Origin: Lentisphaera araneosa HTCC2155
GTDB taxonomy: Bacteria; Verrucomicrobiota; Lentisphaeria; Lentisphaerales; Lentisphaeraceae
Reading direction: 5' to 3'
DNA length: 64,000 nucleotides
Assembly (NCBI RefSeq): GCF_000170755.1
Contig: NZ_ABCK01000003.1
Location: 1-64,000 of the forward strand
In this document: positions 43,392 through 51,689 of the stretch, piece by piece
Layout of the letters: every line of letters starts with the position of its first letter
Numbering within the stretch: the first letter of the stretch is position 1
Translations under genes and position numbers: made by a program
The notes under the pieces: generated by a model
Databases searched by the model: none
What the model was told of the DNA's origin: nothing
What the model saw: the letters and a program-made list of their open reading frames with translations, nothing else

Positions 43392-44264
43392 ATGGACTTT
43401 ACTGATTTAATCGGCAAGACACCGCTACTAGAACTTAAAAACTTGTCTCCCAATAAGAAGGTTAAGGTCTTTGCGAAGCTTGAGGGGAATAACCCAGGTG
43501 GTAGCGTTAAAGATCGTGCTGCTTTTTATATGATTTCTGATGCGGAAATGCAGGGCACCTTAAAGCCTGGAATGAAAATCATTGAGGCTACTAGCGGCAA
43601 TACTGGTATTGCTTTGTCAATGATTGCTTCAGTTAAAGGTTATGAAATTGAGTTGGCTATGCCCGAAAACTCTACTCAAGAACGTGTTGATGCTATGAAA
43701 GCTTTTGGTGCGAAAGTTACTTTGACAGAGTCTATGGAGACGGCCATTGACTATGCGAAAAGCAAGGTGGAAGAGGGCGGTTATGTGATGCTCAATCAAT
43801 TTGGTAATAAAGCTAACCCTGAGGCGCATTATCGTGGGACTGCTCCAGAGATTTGGGCTGCGACTCAAGGTCAAGTAACTCATTTTGTATCTTCAATGGG
43901 AACAACTGGTACAATTATGGGAACTTCACGTTATTTAAAGGAACGTAATCCAAATATTCAAATTGTGGGCTGTCAGCCTGCAGATGGAGCAAAAATCCCT
44001 GGTATAAGACGGTGGCCTAAGGAATACCTTCCAACAATTTATGAGGAGGACCGCGTCGATAAAATTTACGATATTAGGCAGGAAGATGCCGAAGAGATGA
44101 TGCGTCAGTTAGGTCGTCAGGAGGGCGTCTTCTGTGGTATCTCATCAGGTGGTTCTGTATGGGCCGCAATAGAGTTAGCAAAGACTTTGGAAGAGGGCTT
44201 AATTGTTGCTATTGTTTGTGATCGTGGTGATCGCTATTTATCAACAGGGCTTTTTGGTCAATAA
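43392..44264 (+). CDS. cysM: Cysteine synthase B-type enzyme
   Basis: PLP enzyme making cysteine from O-acetylserine and sulfide or thiosulfate. K40 in NNPGGSVKDR binds PLP; ATSGNTGIALSMIA and the phosphate loop VSSMGTTGTIMGTSRYLK follow, and GISSGGSVWAAIELA closes the fold. The 290-residue length and the RxxxPxEYLP region favour CysM over CysK. The two genes that follow (rhodanese, OsmC) handle sulfane sulfur and peroxides, so the operon looks like a sulfur assimilation/repair unit. In a sulfatase-rich organism it could use released sulfate after reduction. Confidence 0.93.
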   Translation: MDFTDLIGKTPLLELKNLSPNKKVKVFAKLEGNNPGGSVKDRAAFYMISDAEMQGTLKPGMKIIEATSGNTGIALSMIASVKGYEIELAMPENSTQERVDAMKAFGAKVTLTESMETAIDYAKSKVEEGGYVMLNQFGNKANPEAHYRGTAPEIWAATQGQVTHFVSSMGTTGTIMGTSRYLKERNPNIQIVGCQPADGAKIPGIRRWPKEYLPTIYEEDRVDKIYDIRQEDAEEMMRQLGRQEGVFCGISSGGSVWAAIELAKTLEEGLIVAIVCDRGDRYLSTGLFGQ

Positions 44265-44285
44265 TTTTTTAATTAAGGAAGAAAC

Positions 44286-44591
44286 ATGAAAGCACATTTA
44301 GAACAAATGAAAGAAGAGCTAGCAGCTGGTACAGCACAGCTTCTCGACGTAAGAGAATTTAATGAATGGCAGGAAGGCCACCTCAAACAAGCTCTTTTCG
44401 CCCCTCTATCAAATCTCGAAGCAGGTGATGAACCTGATGATGTAGATTTAGAATTAAAAACATACCTCCATTGCCGCAGTGGTCAGCGTGTGCACATGGC
44501 TGCTCCACTTCTCGAAGACCTTGGCATTAATGAAGTCATCCCACTCGATGAAGGTTTTGTTGAATTAGTAACAGAAGGTTTCGAAGCCTAA
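44286..44591 (+). CDS. Rhodanese-like single-domain sulfurtransferase
   Basis: A 101-residue rhodanese domain. LLDVREFNEWQEGHL is the N-terminal signature, and LHCRSGQRVHMAA holds the active Cys C63 in a six-residue loop, which would carry a persulfide. No signal peptide, so it acts in the cytosol. It starts 21 bases after cysM behind AAGGAAG, and its TAA shares a base with the ATG of the OsmC gene, so all three are co-translated. Likely a sulfane-sulfur donor or acceptor for the neighbouring enzymes. Confidence 0.93.
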   Translation: MKAHLEQMKEELAAGTAQLLDVREFNEWQEGHLKQALFAPLSNLEAGDEPDDVDLELKTYLHCRSGQRVHMAAPLLEDLGINEVIPLDEGFVELVTEGFEA

Positions 44592-45001
44592 TGGAAATCA
44601 AATTAAAACGCGTTGAGGGAATGCAGTTTGACTGCGTCAGTGGTGAAGGCCACACAGTAAGAATTGATGGTCCTCCTTCAATTGGTGGTACGGATACGGG
44701 TCCTCGCCCAATGGAAATGGTTTTAGTGGGCCTTGCGGGTTGTTCAGCAGTTGACGTGTTGATGATTTTAGGCAAGCAACGCCAAAACCCTGCTGATGTT
44801 GAATTGACTGTCACGGCTGAACGCGCAGATGCCGTTCCTGCGGTATTCACAAAAATTAATATCCACGTAAGTTGCATTGGTGGTGACGTTAGCCTCAAAA
44901 AATTAGAGAAAGCTTGTGAGCTTTCTATGGAAAAATATTGTTCTGTTTCACGCATGCTTGAGCCAACGGTAGAAATCACCCATACTTGCGCTGTAAAATA
45001 G
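44591..45001 (+). CDS. OsmC-family thiol peroxidase-like protein
   Basis: 136 residues of the OsmC/Ohr fold. The redox Cys pair is in the usual places: C51 in LVGLAGCSAVDV and C117 in MEKYCSVSRML. The sequence MxxVLVGLAGCSAVDVLMIL is closest to the YhfA-like branch rather than classical Ohr. Such proteins reduce organic peroxides or handle sulfane sulfur with a dithiol. Last gene of the cysM operon; coupling through TAATG argues for function with the rhodanese. Confidence 0.92.
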   Translation: MEIKLKRVEGMQFDCVSGEGHTVRIDGPPSIGGTDTGPRPMEMVLVGLAGCSAVDVLMILGKQRQNPADVELTVTAERADAVPAVFTKINIHVSCIGGDVSLKKLEKACELSMEKYCSVSRMLEPTVEITHTCAVK

Positions 45002-45092
45002 TATTAATTTTCATGGTTGAGTCGAATAGAGTCACTGTGATTTCGAAAGTTTATTCTTGTACTAAAGCTAAAGCTAAAGATAAGTGAAATAA

Positions 45093-46454
45093 ATGAAAAA
45101 AAAGCTCCTAGTCATTAATGCGGTCGGTTTAACGGAAAGTTTAATTAACGATGACTGCCCTAACCTTAAGTATTACTTCGAAAAAAATCGTCAGTACTTA
45201 AAGCCGCCGCTTCCAGCGGTGACTTGTACATCACAGGCAACGCTTTTGACCGGGAAGAGTCCTCAAGAACACGGCATAGTTGCCAATGGTTGGTACTTCC
45301 GTGATTTAGCTCAAGTCTGGCTTTGGAGACAGTCGAATCAGTTAGTGGCTGGAGATAAAGTTTGGGAAACTCTTCGTGAGAAAGATCCTAGCTTTACGAC
45401 CGCTAAAATGTTTTGGTGGTACAATATGTACTCCAGCGCCGAGTGGTCAGCCACACCACGACCCATTTATCGTGCCGATGGCGCCAAGCACCCCGGTTCT
45501 TATACCTACCCCATGGAGCTCAATGATGAATTGGAAGCTGAGCTTGGAACCTTTCCCTTGTTCAAGTTTTGGGGGCCGATGACGACGATTGAATCGACGA
45601 AATGGATTAGCGATAGCACAATTCATGTGATGAAGAAAAATAAACCCAATTTATCACTTGTTTACTTACCCCATTTGGATTACAATTTGCAGAGATTAGG
45701 TCCCAATGACCCTGCGATGGCCAAAGATGTCCGTGAGCTAGATGAATGTATTGGCGATTTACGCAAGTGCGCCGAGGAGCTTGATTACGAAGTTCTTATC
45801 CTCTCCGAATACGGTATACAAGAAGTGGATAAGCCGATCCATATCAATCGCGAACTTCGCAAAGCTGGACTTATTAAAGTTCGCATGGAGTGCGGTGAGG
45901 AACAATTTGATGCGGGGGCTTCGGATGCTTTTGCAGTTGCCGATCACCAGCTAGCCCATGTCTACGTCAATGATAAAACTAAGCTTGCAGAAGTAGAAGA
46001 ACTTTTAAAGAAAGTCGATGGCATAGCCGATGTATGCAGTGGTGCGGATCGTGCAAAATATGATTTAGATCACGAACGTTCAGGTGAAATTGTGTGCTTA
46101 GCAGAAAAAAATGCCTGGTTCACTTATTATTACTGGTTAGATGATAGTTTAGCACCTGATTATGCGCGAGCGGTGGATATTCATCGTAAGCCAGGTTATG
46201 ACCCCGTTGAACTCTTTATGCGCAAAGGCGGTGAACTGAGTGCGGCAAAAACACTTTTAAAGAAAAAATTAGGTTTTCGTTATTTGATGGATGTGATTCC
46301 ATTGGATGCAACTCTCGTCAAAGGTTCGCATGGAGTGCACCCTGAGAAGCTACAAGATGGTCCCTTGCTAATTGGGGACTTGAGCCTAGGAGATGAAAAA
46401 ATTCGTGATATGAAAGATTTTAAACAACTTGTCGAAGCTTACTTCGAAGCATAA
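45093..46454 (+). CDS. Cytosolic alkaline-phosphatase-superfamily phosphodiesterase
   Basis: 453 residues related to type I phosphodiesterase/nucleotide pyrophosphatase. The nucleophile Thr sits in AVTCTSQATLLTGKSPQEHG. Metal sites read LPHLDYNLQRLG (Asp/His), ILSEYGIQEV (SEYG instead of the usual SDHG), and GSHGVHP for a final His. The first-strand motif is VINAVGL, with Asn where an Asp is usual. Changes in several ligands suggest a distinct subfamily with altered metal use. There is no signal peptide. The next gene starts 13 bases later, so they likely share a pathway. Substrate unknown. Confidence 0.8.
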   Translation: MKKKLLVINAVGLTESLINDDCPNLKYYFEKNRQYLKPPLPAVTCTSQATLLTGKSPQEHGIVANGWYFRDLAQVWLWRQSNQLVAGDKVWETLREKDPSFTTAKMFWWYNMYSSAEWSATPRPIYRADGAKHPGSYTYPMELNDELEAELGTFPLFKFWGPMTTIESTKWISDSTIHVMKKNKPNLSLVYLPHLDYNLQRLGPNDPAMAKDVRELDECIGDLRKCAEELDYEVLILSEYGIQEVDKPIHINRELRKAGLIKVRMECGEEQFDAGASDAFAVADHQLAHVYVNDKTKLAEVEELLKKVDGIADVCSGADRAKYDLDHERSGEIVCLAEKNAWFTYYYWLDDSLAPDYARAVDIHRKPGYDPVELFMRKGGELSAAKTLLKKKLGFRYLMDVIPLDATLVKGSHGVHPEKLQDGPLLIGDLSLGDEKIRDMKDFKQLVEAYFEA

Positions 46455-46466
46455 AAAAGGATAGAG

Positions 46467-47561
46467 ATGAAGTCACTGTACATAGCTGCAACCAGCCAAC
46501 ACGTAGGTAAGACAACAAATACATTGGGGATGCTAGCTGCTTTGCAGAAGCGCAATGTGAAAGTGGGTTATTCAAAACCTTTGGGACAGCAATTTCATAC
46601 AGTTAAAGGAAAACGTGTAGACAAGGATGCGGTTCTTTTTTCCGAAACTTTGAAGACTTTTGAACTTATCCCAGATATTCATTCGCCCGTCATTTTAGGG
46701 CCGGGCGACACCGCGGAACTTTTGGATGATCCAAAAACAGATGTACTTGAACGTAAAATTCTCCATGCGGCGGAAACCCTCAATAAAGATTATGAATTCA
46801 CTCTCTACGAAGGGACTGGGCATCCTGGTGTTGGTTCCGTTGTGGGCTTGTCGAATGCACGTGTTGCGGAGCTCTTAGAGACCCGTGTGGTGTTAGTTCT
46901 CGAAGGTGGAATTGGTAATACGATTGACCGCTTGGCCCTCTGTAAAGCTTTATTCGATGCTCATGGTGTTCAGATTGTTGGCGTCATTCTCAATAAAGTA
47001 CTACCTCAAAAAATGGATAAAATTCGTCAGTATGTGGAGCCTTGGATCGAAGCCAATGGAATGCAGTTGCTCGGACTAATGCCTTATGATTCACAGCTTG
47101 TTTATCCATCGATTAAGCACGTCGTTAAAGTCGTAAAAGGTGAAGTGATTAGTGGAGCTCAGGAAACGATGAACACTCTAGTGCATGAAGCTTTGGCGGG
47201 TGGTACTTCAAATCCTAGTGGCGATCACCCTCCAGAAAATCTTCTTTTGGTCGTGAGTCGTGGCCGTTTCTTAGAGTCTTTGCATCATCAACAAAAATTA
47301 GCAAGTGAGCAAGGTCGTGACTTTAAGCTCGCAGGTGTGATGTTAACTTCCAAGGGGCATGTGAGTTCAAAAGCTCTGAAGATATGTGAAGAGCAAGGCA
47401 TTCCAGTGATTACAACTGATTTTGATACCTATCAGGCAGTCGTTAAGATGAGCCACCTCGTGGCAAAGATTGATACCAAGAGTCCTGCAAAAGTTCAGCG
47501 AGCTATCGATCTTTTTGAAGAGAATATTGACATGGAAAAGCTTCTCAAGCTCGTCGAATAA
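46467..47561 (+). CDS. P-loop ATPase with DRTGG domain, like the N-terminus of long phosphotransacetylase
   Basis: Residues 1-210 form a BioD/CobB-like P-loop domain with Walker A SQHVGKTT (10-17), EGTGHPGVGSVVGLSNARVA and VVGVILNKVL-type strands. Residues about 250-350 look like a DRTGG domain (LLVVSRGRFLESLHHQQ, GVMLTSKGHVS, GIPVITTDFDTYQAV). The pair matches the regulatory N-terminal half of long Pta enzymes, here without the catalytic half. 364 residues. Such proteins often act as ligand-sensing regulators. Operon partner of the phosphodiesterase-like gene. Confidence 0.82.
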   Translation: MKSLYIAATSQHVGKTTNTLGMLAALQKRNVKVGYSKPLGQQFHTVKGKRVDKDAVLFSETLKTFELIPDIHSPVILGPGDTAELLDDPKTDVLERKILHAAETLNKDYEFTLYEGTGHPGVGSVVGLSNARVAELLETRVVLVLEGGIGNTIDRLALCKALFDAHGVQIVGVILNKVLPQKMDKIRQYVEPWIEANGMQLLGLMPYDSQLVYPSIKHVVKVVKGEVISGAQETMNTLVHEALAGGTSNPSGDHPPENLLLVVSRGRFLESLHHQQKLASEQGRDFKLAGVMLTSKGHVSSKALKICEEQGIPVITTDFDTYQAVVKMSHLVAKIDTKSPAKVQRAIDLFEENIDMEKLLKLVE

Positions 47562-47562
47562 A

Positions 47563-48714
47563 TTATCGACAAGTCATAAAGAAGATGACGGCGATAACGA
47601 CGCCTATAATGCAGCCGACGTTATTGTTTTTCTCTTCGGGACTTTTGTAGAGTTTCTTCTTGGATGAGAGCTTAAGTTTTTTCTCGAGTTCACCCTGAAG
47701 TTTATTGATAATGATTTGTTGACCTTCGATGCGCTTTTGGAGTGCTTCAATCTGAGAGTCTTCTTTGGGTGAGGCCTTTTTTGCTGAGAATTCGATGCGC
47801 TCTTTATTGAGTTGTTCTTTTTCTCCGACCCAGCGCTTACGTTCTTTGAGGAAGGCCTCATTGGTTTGACTTAGGTCATTTTGGAGTTTTTGGATTTCCT
47901 TTTGAAGTTTTTTGATTGTCTCTGATTTATCTTCTGAAGTTTCAGCCTTTTGCCTGTCGAGATCGGTTTGCAGTGATTCACGGAGCTTCTGTTCCTCTTT
48001 GAATAATTCCTCTTGTTCGCAGCGTAGGTTCTCTGAGGCTAAGAAATTATTTTTCATTTGGGCGAGTGATTTGCGAAGCTTTTGGTTTTCGAGATCGCTG
48101 GCCATGAGTTCAATATCGCTTTCTCTATCGCTATCATCATCAAAGTTTGAATCTGATATGATGTCGACTGAATCAGAGCTTAAATTGATTGGGTCTGATG
48201 TGATTTTTACTGGATCAGAGGAGGGCTCTTTGCGTGCTTGTTCCATCGCGATAATCGCAGATTTTTTAAATTCGTCTATGGCATTTTGAACTTCTTCTAA
48301 TTCATTTTCGATGAGCTCTTTGATATTGGGCTCTTTACGTTCGATCTCACGCATGGCGCGTTTGGCATCGTAGGAATTTACCCCTTTGTCTTTATCGATG
48401 TTGAGTAGGTAGTGATAGGCTTTGGTGCCACCAATTTTCCCGAGGGCTTGAACGGCATAACGGCTATTCATACCTTTGCCTTGGGTGATGGGAAAAATGA
48501 CGTCGGAAGCTTGATAGATTGCCATGTCCCCGGCAATTTTAAGGCAATCGCGTTGGAGTGCTTCATCCTCCATGTTCTGGACGAGCTTAATAACAGAGTT
48601 GGTGAGTTCTAAACCTTTTTTCGCTGTGCGAATTTTTCTGAGTGCGGTTCTTCTGACAACAATGCTGACCGACACATCCAGAGCGGTTTTGATTAGATCA
48701 TCTAAATTATACAT
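47563..48714 (-). CDS. HEAT-like/coiled-coil protein with a C-terminal membrane anchor
   Basis: 383 residues, family not recognised. The first 150 residues are helical with a HEAT-like feel (VVRRTALRKIRTAKKGLEL, SRYAVQALGKIGGTKAYHYL). An acidic Ser/Asp-rich linker follows (about 165-200, SDPVKITSDPINLSSDSVD). A long coiled coil covers about 205-345, and the last 20 residues are one membrane helix (NVGCIIGVVIAVIFFMTC) ending in a single Arg. This is a tail-anchored layout. It ends convergently with the ATPase gene. A scaffold role is possible but not shown. Confidence 0.7.
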   Translation of the reverse strand: MYNLDDLIKTALDVSVSIVVRRTALRKIRTAKKGLELTNSVIKLVQNMEDEALQRDCLKIAGDMAIYQASDVIFPITQGKGMNSRYAVQALGKIGGTKAYHYLLNIDKDKGVNSYDAKRAMREIERKEPNIKELIENELEEVQNAIDEFKKSAIIAMEQARKEPSSDPVKITSDPINLSSDSVDIISDSNFDDDSDRESDIELMASDLENQKLRKSLAQMKNNFLASENLRCEQEELFKEEQKLRESLQTDLDRQKAETSEDKSETIKKLQKEIQKLQNDLSQTNEAFLKERKRWVGEKEQLNKERIEFSAKKASPKEDSQIEALQKRIEGQQIIINKLQGELEKKLKLSSKKKLYKSPEEKNNNVGCIIGVVIAVIFFMTCR

Positions 48715-48772
48715 AAATCCTCCTGTAGATTAATCCAACATACCATAATGGAAGCCTTAGATCAAATGCAGA

Positions 48773-49474
48773 TTAGAGATAGCAGCGTTGGACGAAGGGA
48801 GTTTGATTGAATATTGGGGGAGAAACTCGATCAAATTGTTTAGCAATAGCTGGGGAACAGTCAATTATTTTACACTTAGGGTAAAGCTTGCTAATTTCAT
48901 CTTTAATAAGGTGATAATGCGTACAAGCTAAAGCAATGGTGTCGAGTTCTGCAATATTTGCGAGGGGCGCAAGTTCTTTGCTAAGTGATTCCTGGCAAAA
49001 AGATTGATTAGCGACGTAGTTTTCACTAATGCTGGCTAAGAGTGGAGTCGGGATGAGATGGATTTTTGCGTCTTGCGCAAAATCGTTAATAAGTTGTTTT
49101 GTGTAAGAGCTGTGAGTTGTTGCCGGAGTGGCGAGTAGTGCGATGCATTTGTTTGGGCTATTAGCGACGGCCAGTTTAATAGGCGGAACAGTGCCGATGA
49201 CGGGGCAATCAAGGATGTTTCTGAAAATTTCTAAGGCATGAGTACTGGCGGTGTTACAGGCTAGGATGAGAGAAATAGGTTTTGTGTTCTTGATCGTCTG
49301 AGCTATTTCTCTGAAATTTTCTTCAAGTTGGGCAATGCTTTTGTTGCCGTAGGGAAAAAAGCTTTTGTCTTCTATGATGATATAATTTGAGTTGGGACGG
49401 AGTTTTTTACATTCACGACAAATACTGTGTGCCCCCGCACCAAAATCTCATATCATGACTGCCGATTGCATCAT
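48773..49474 (-). pseudogene. murI: Glutamate racemase gene interrupted by an in-frame TGA at codon 9
   Basis: Supplies D-glutamate for peptidoglycan. Read from the ATG at 49474 the frame is 234 codons long and ends at TAA 48775-48773. It keeps the racemase hallmarks: C73 in LACNTAS, C184 in ALACTHYHLI, and SFFPYGNKS, IGTVPPIK and LLATPATT in between. The only break is a TGA at 49450-49448, in MI(stop)DFGAGAHSIC, the spot of the N-terminal VFDSG motif. No later in-frame start could save the catalytic N-terminus. The rest shows no decay. It may be a recent nonsense change, a sequence error, or read through. It follows ribF by 7 bases. The DSG motif is DFG here, so the enzyme is divergent as well. 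Confidence 0.85.
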
Positions 49475-49481
49475 ATCGAGT

Positions 49482-50408
49482 TCACAGAATTTGACGAGCT
49501 TGGGCAATGTCATGTTGGATCTGCTTTTTTAATTCATCTGGTGAATCAAACTTTTTTTCGTCTCTAATAAATCTATGGATATGAATACTCACTTCTTTGT
49601 CGTAAAGTTCTCCTGAAAAGTCAAAGATATGAAGTTCCACATGTTGGTTGTGTTGCTGTTTTTCTAGAAAAGTAGGCGCGGAACCAATATTTAAAATTCC
49701 TGTGTAAACTTGGCGATCAATTTTTGCGTGAACGGCAAACACACCCGATATCGGCAAGAGTGGGATGCCAGTATCAATATTTGCGGTTGGCGTTTTTAGT
49801 TTTTCGCTAGCGAGTCCAAGGCCTTTGACGACTTTGCCCGAAAGATACCACTTGTGGCTGAGCAGGCGCTCGGCTTCGGCGAACTTGTGTTCTTCGAGCG
49901 CTTTGCGGATGCGAGAGCTAGAAACTGCTTCGCCATCGAGGAGGTATTCGTCTACGGGGTGAGTGGTAAAATGGTCTGAATATTCTTGAAGAAGATTGAT
50001 GTCGCCCTTACGGTCTGCACCAAAGAGCCATTCGCGACCAACGCAAAAGTCAGTCAAATTGATTCCACTTTCTAAAAGGTGATTTTTGATGAAATCACGA
50101 GGTGGTGTCTCGGCTAATCCTTTGTTAAAAGGGAGGATGACGAGGGCTTTGATACCCAGTGACTCAAAAGTCTTGAGTCGCCTCTCTAATGAGGAGAGGG
50201 TGGGGATGCATTGGCCTGTAAAGAATTCTCGCGGATGTGGAGAAAAACTTAAAACCACTGGTGTGGAATTGTTTTCTTTCCCTTGATCGATAGCTTTTTG
50301 GAGAAGCTTGCGATGTCCGCGATGAATTCCGTCAAAGTTTCCACAGGCAATGCTGACATCATTGATGCCATGGTTTTGAAGTTCCTGTAAAGAATGGCAG
50401 AGGAGCAT
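49482..50408 (-). CDS. ribF: Bifunctional riboflavin kinase / FAD synthetase
   Basis: Makes FMN from riboflavin and then FAD. The N-terminal nucleotidyltransferase has VSIACGNFDGIHRGHRKLL and later FCVGREWLFGADRKGD and SSSRIRKALEE. The C-terminal flavokinase has GLASEKLKTPTANIDTG, the PTAN motif, and LHIFDFSGELYDKEVSIHIHRFIRDE. 308 residues, normal. Stop-start spacing to truB is one base and to murI 7 bases; the order rbfA-truB-ribF is a common bacterial arrangement. Confidence 0.95.
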   Translation of the reverse strand: MLLCHSLQELQNHGINDVSIACGNFDGIHRGHRKLLQKAIDQGKENNSTPVVLSFSPHPREFFTGQCIPTLSSLERRLKTFESLGIKALVILPFNKGLAETPPRDFIKNHLLESGINLTDFCVGREWLFGADRKGDINLLQEYSDHFTTHPVDEYLLDGEAVSSSRIRKALEEHKFAEAERLLSHKWYLSGKVVKGLGLASEKLKTPTANIDTGIPLLPISGVFAVHAKIDRQVYTGILNIGSAPTFLEKQQHNQHVELHIFDFSGELYDKEVSIHIHRFIRDEKKFDSPDELKKQIQHDIAQARQIL

Positions 50409-50409
50409 T

Positions 50410-51147
50410 TTAGTCTTCGGCTATTTCCACTTGATCAATAGGGATAATAAATTTCTCAGCGTCTTCGCGCTCAATTGTTTTTAAGTGAGCGACTTCAACG
50501 GCATTATCGAGTAAGAATTGTCCGCTTTGCGTTCTTCGCAAATTGCTCATGTATGCGGCTGTCTCAAGCTTTCTTCCCATGTCGTGGCAAAGAACCCGAA
50601 CATAGGAGCCTTTAGAACAATGAAGTGTGAAGTGAACTTTTGGGAGATCAATTTTATCGATGTCTAGACTATGGAAAGTGACGGGGCGAGCTTCGCGTTC
50701 AACTTCAATTCCTTGGCGTGCGAGCTCGTAAAGTTTTTTCCCATCTTTTTTGAGAGCAGAAACCATGGGCGGAATTTGCATTTGATCGCCAGTGAAATCT
50801 TTGGCGCATTGCTGGATTTGTTCTTCAGTCACGTGATCAAAGCTCGCTTCGCGAGTTGTTTCCCCTTCTTCATCATGAGAGGCTGTCTCGCGACCTAAAG
50901 TCATTTCAGTGATATAAGTTTTATCATCGGAAGTAAGTTTGCTAGCGAGTTTTGTGGCTTTGCCAATAACGACGACAATGAGCCCCGTCGCTAAAGGATC
51001 GAGTGTGCCACAGTGGCCAACTTTGTTAAATCGGTAACGATTGCGAACTAAGTTGACAACGTCATGAGATGTCCACTCTTTGGGCTTGTCAACGAGGAGG
51101 ATGCCATCAAAATCTGGTGTGGGGTTTTTTCTACGGCGACGTCCCAT
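50410..51147 (-). CDS. truB: tRNA pseudouridine(55) synthase
   Basis: Isomerises U55 in the T-loop of tRNAs. The catalytic Asp is D50 in GHCGTLDPLATGLIVV. DGILLVDKPKEWTSHDVV precedes it, and the conserved MQIPPMVSALKKDGKKLYELARQGIEVEREAR and HCSKGSYVRVLCHDMG follow. A basic leader MGRRRRKN opens the protein. 245 residues, so the C-terminal PUA-like extension of longer forms is short or missing. It starts directly after rbfA. Confidence 0.95.
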   Translation of the reverse strand: MGRRRRKNPTPDFDGILLVDKPKEWTSHDVVNLVRNRYRFNKVGHCGTLDPLATGLIVVVIGKATKLASKLTSDDKTYITEMTLGRETASHDEEGETTREASFDHVTEEQIQQCAKDFTGDQMQIPPMVSALKKDGKKLYELARQGIEVEREARPVTFHSLDIDKIDLPKVHFTLHCSKGSYVRVLCHDMGRKLETAAYMSNLRRTQSGQFLLDNAVEVAHLKTIEREDAEKFIIPIDQVEIAED

Positions 51148-51507
51148 TTAGTCTTCGTCTTCGCTAGGGATATCAATAGAATCGATGAGTGAAGAAAGAC
51201 GATCAGCCGTTTCTGGTGTGTCATCACAATGCCAGTGAATCACTGGGGTGAACTTCATGCGAATACGCTTACTGAGGTGATTAAAGAACTCTTCTGAGCG
51301 GTCGCGGAGAAAACGAATGACGTCTTCTTTTTGTTGGTTTGACCCCATCACGCTGACGTAGACGTTGCAGTGCCTGAGATCAGCAGATGTTTTAACGCCA
51401 GTTACGGTAATGAGGCATTCGAAGCAGGGGAAGACCTCTCGGATGAATACTGAACTGAGCTCTTTTTGGATCGTTGAATCCACGCTACGCATTCTGTCTT
51501 TTGACAT
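51148..51507 (-). CDS. rbfA: Ribosome-binding factor A
   Basis: Late 30S maturation factor that binds near helix 1 of 16S rRNA. About 119 residues with a KH-like fold: MRSVDSTIQKELSSVFIREV, VTGVKTSADLRHCNVYVSVMG and LRDRSEEFFNHLSKRIRMKFTPVIHWHCDDT, the usual block near the end. The ATG at 51507 follows AAGGA; the frame extends upstream to 51540 with residues that do not fit. First gene of the rbfA-truB-ribF-murI unit. Confidence 0.94.
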   Translation of the reverse strand: MSKDRMRSVDSTIQKELSSVFIREVFPCFECLITVTGVKTSADLRHCNVYVSVMGSNQQKEDVIRFLRDRSEEFFNHLSKRIRMKFTPVIHWHCDDTPETADRLSSLIDSIDIPSEDED

Positions 51508-51689
51508 TTGATTTTCCTTTATTAAATAAATTTCGAGCAATATAGGCTCAAAGTATCGATTTCCTAATTAAGCCGAGTAAAAGAGCTGAGTATTGATAAA
51601 AGTGAATCTGAGTAGTGAAAATATTTCTTTAAATTAATGGAAAGATGGAATATGCTTAGGCATGAAATTAATAAATCGAGGGAAACGAC

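Noticed and set aside
49440-49450. The TGA in murI as a selenocysteine codon; a small GTGC-GGGG-GCAC hairpin follows it
   Set aside because: The position is Phe-like in the family, not Cys; the hairpin starts only about 7 bases after the TGA and its loop lacks the U expected of a bacterial SECIS.
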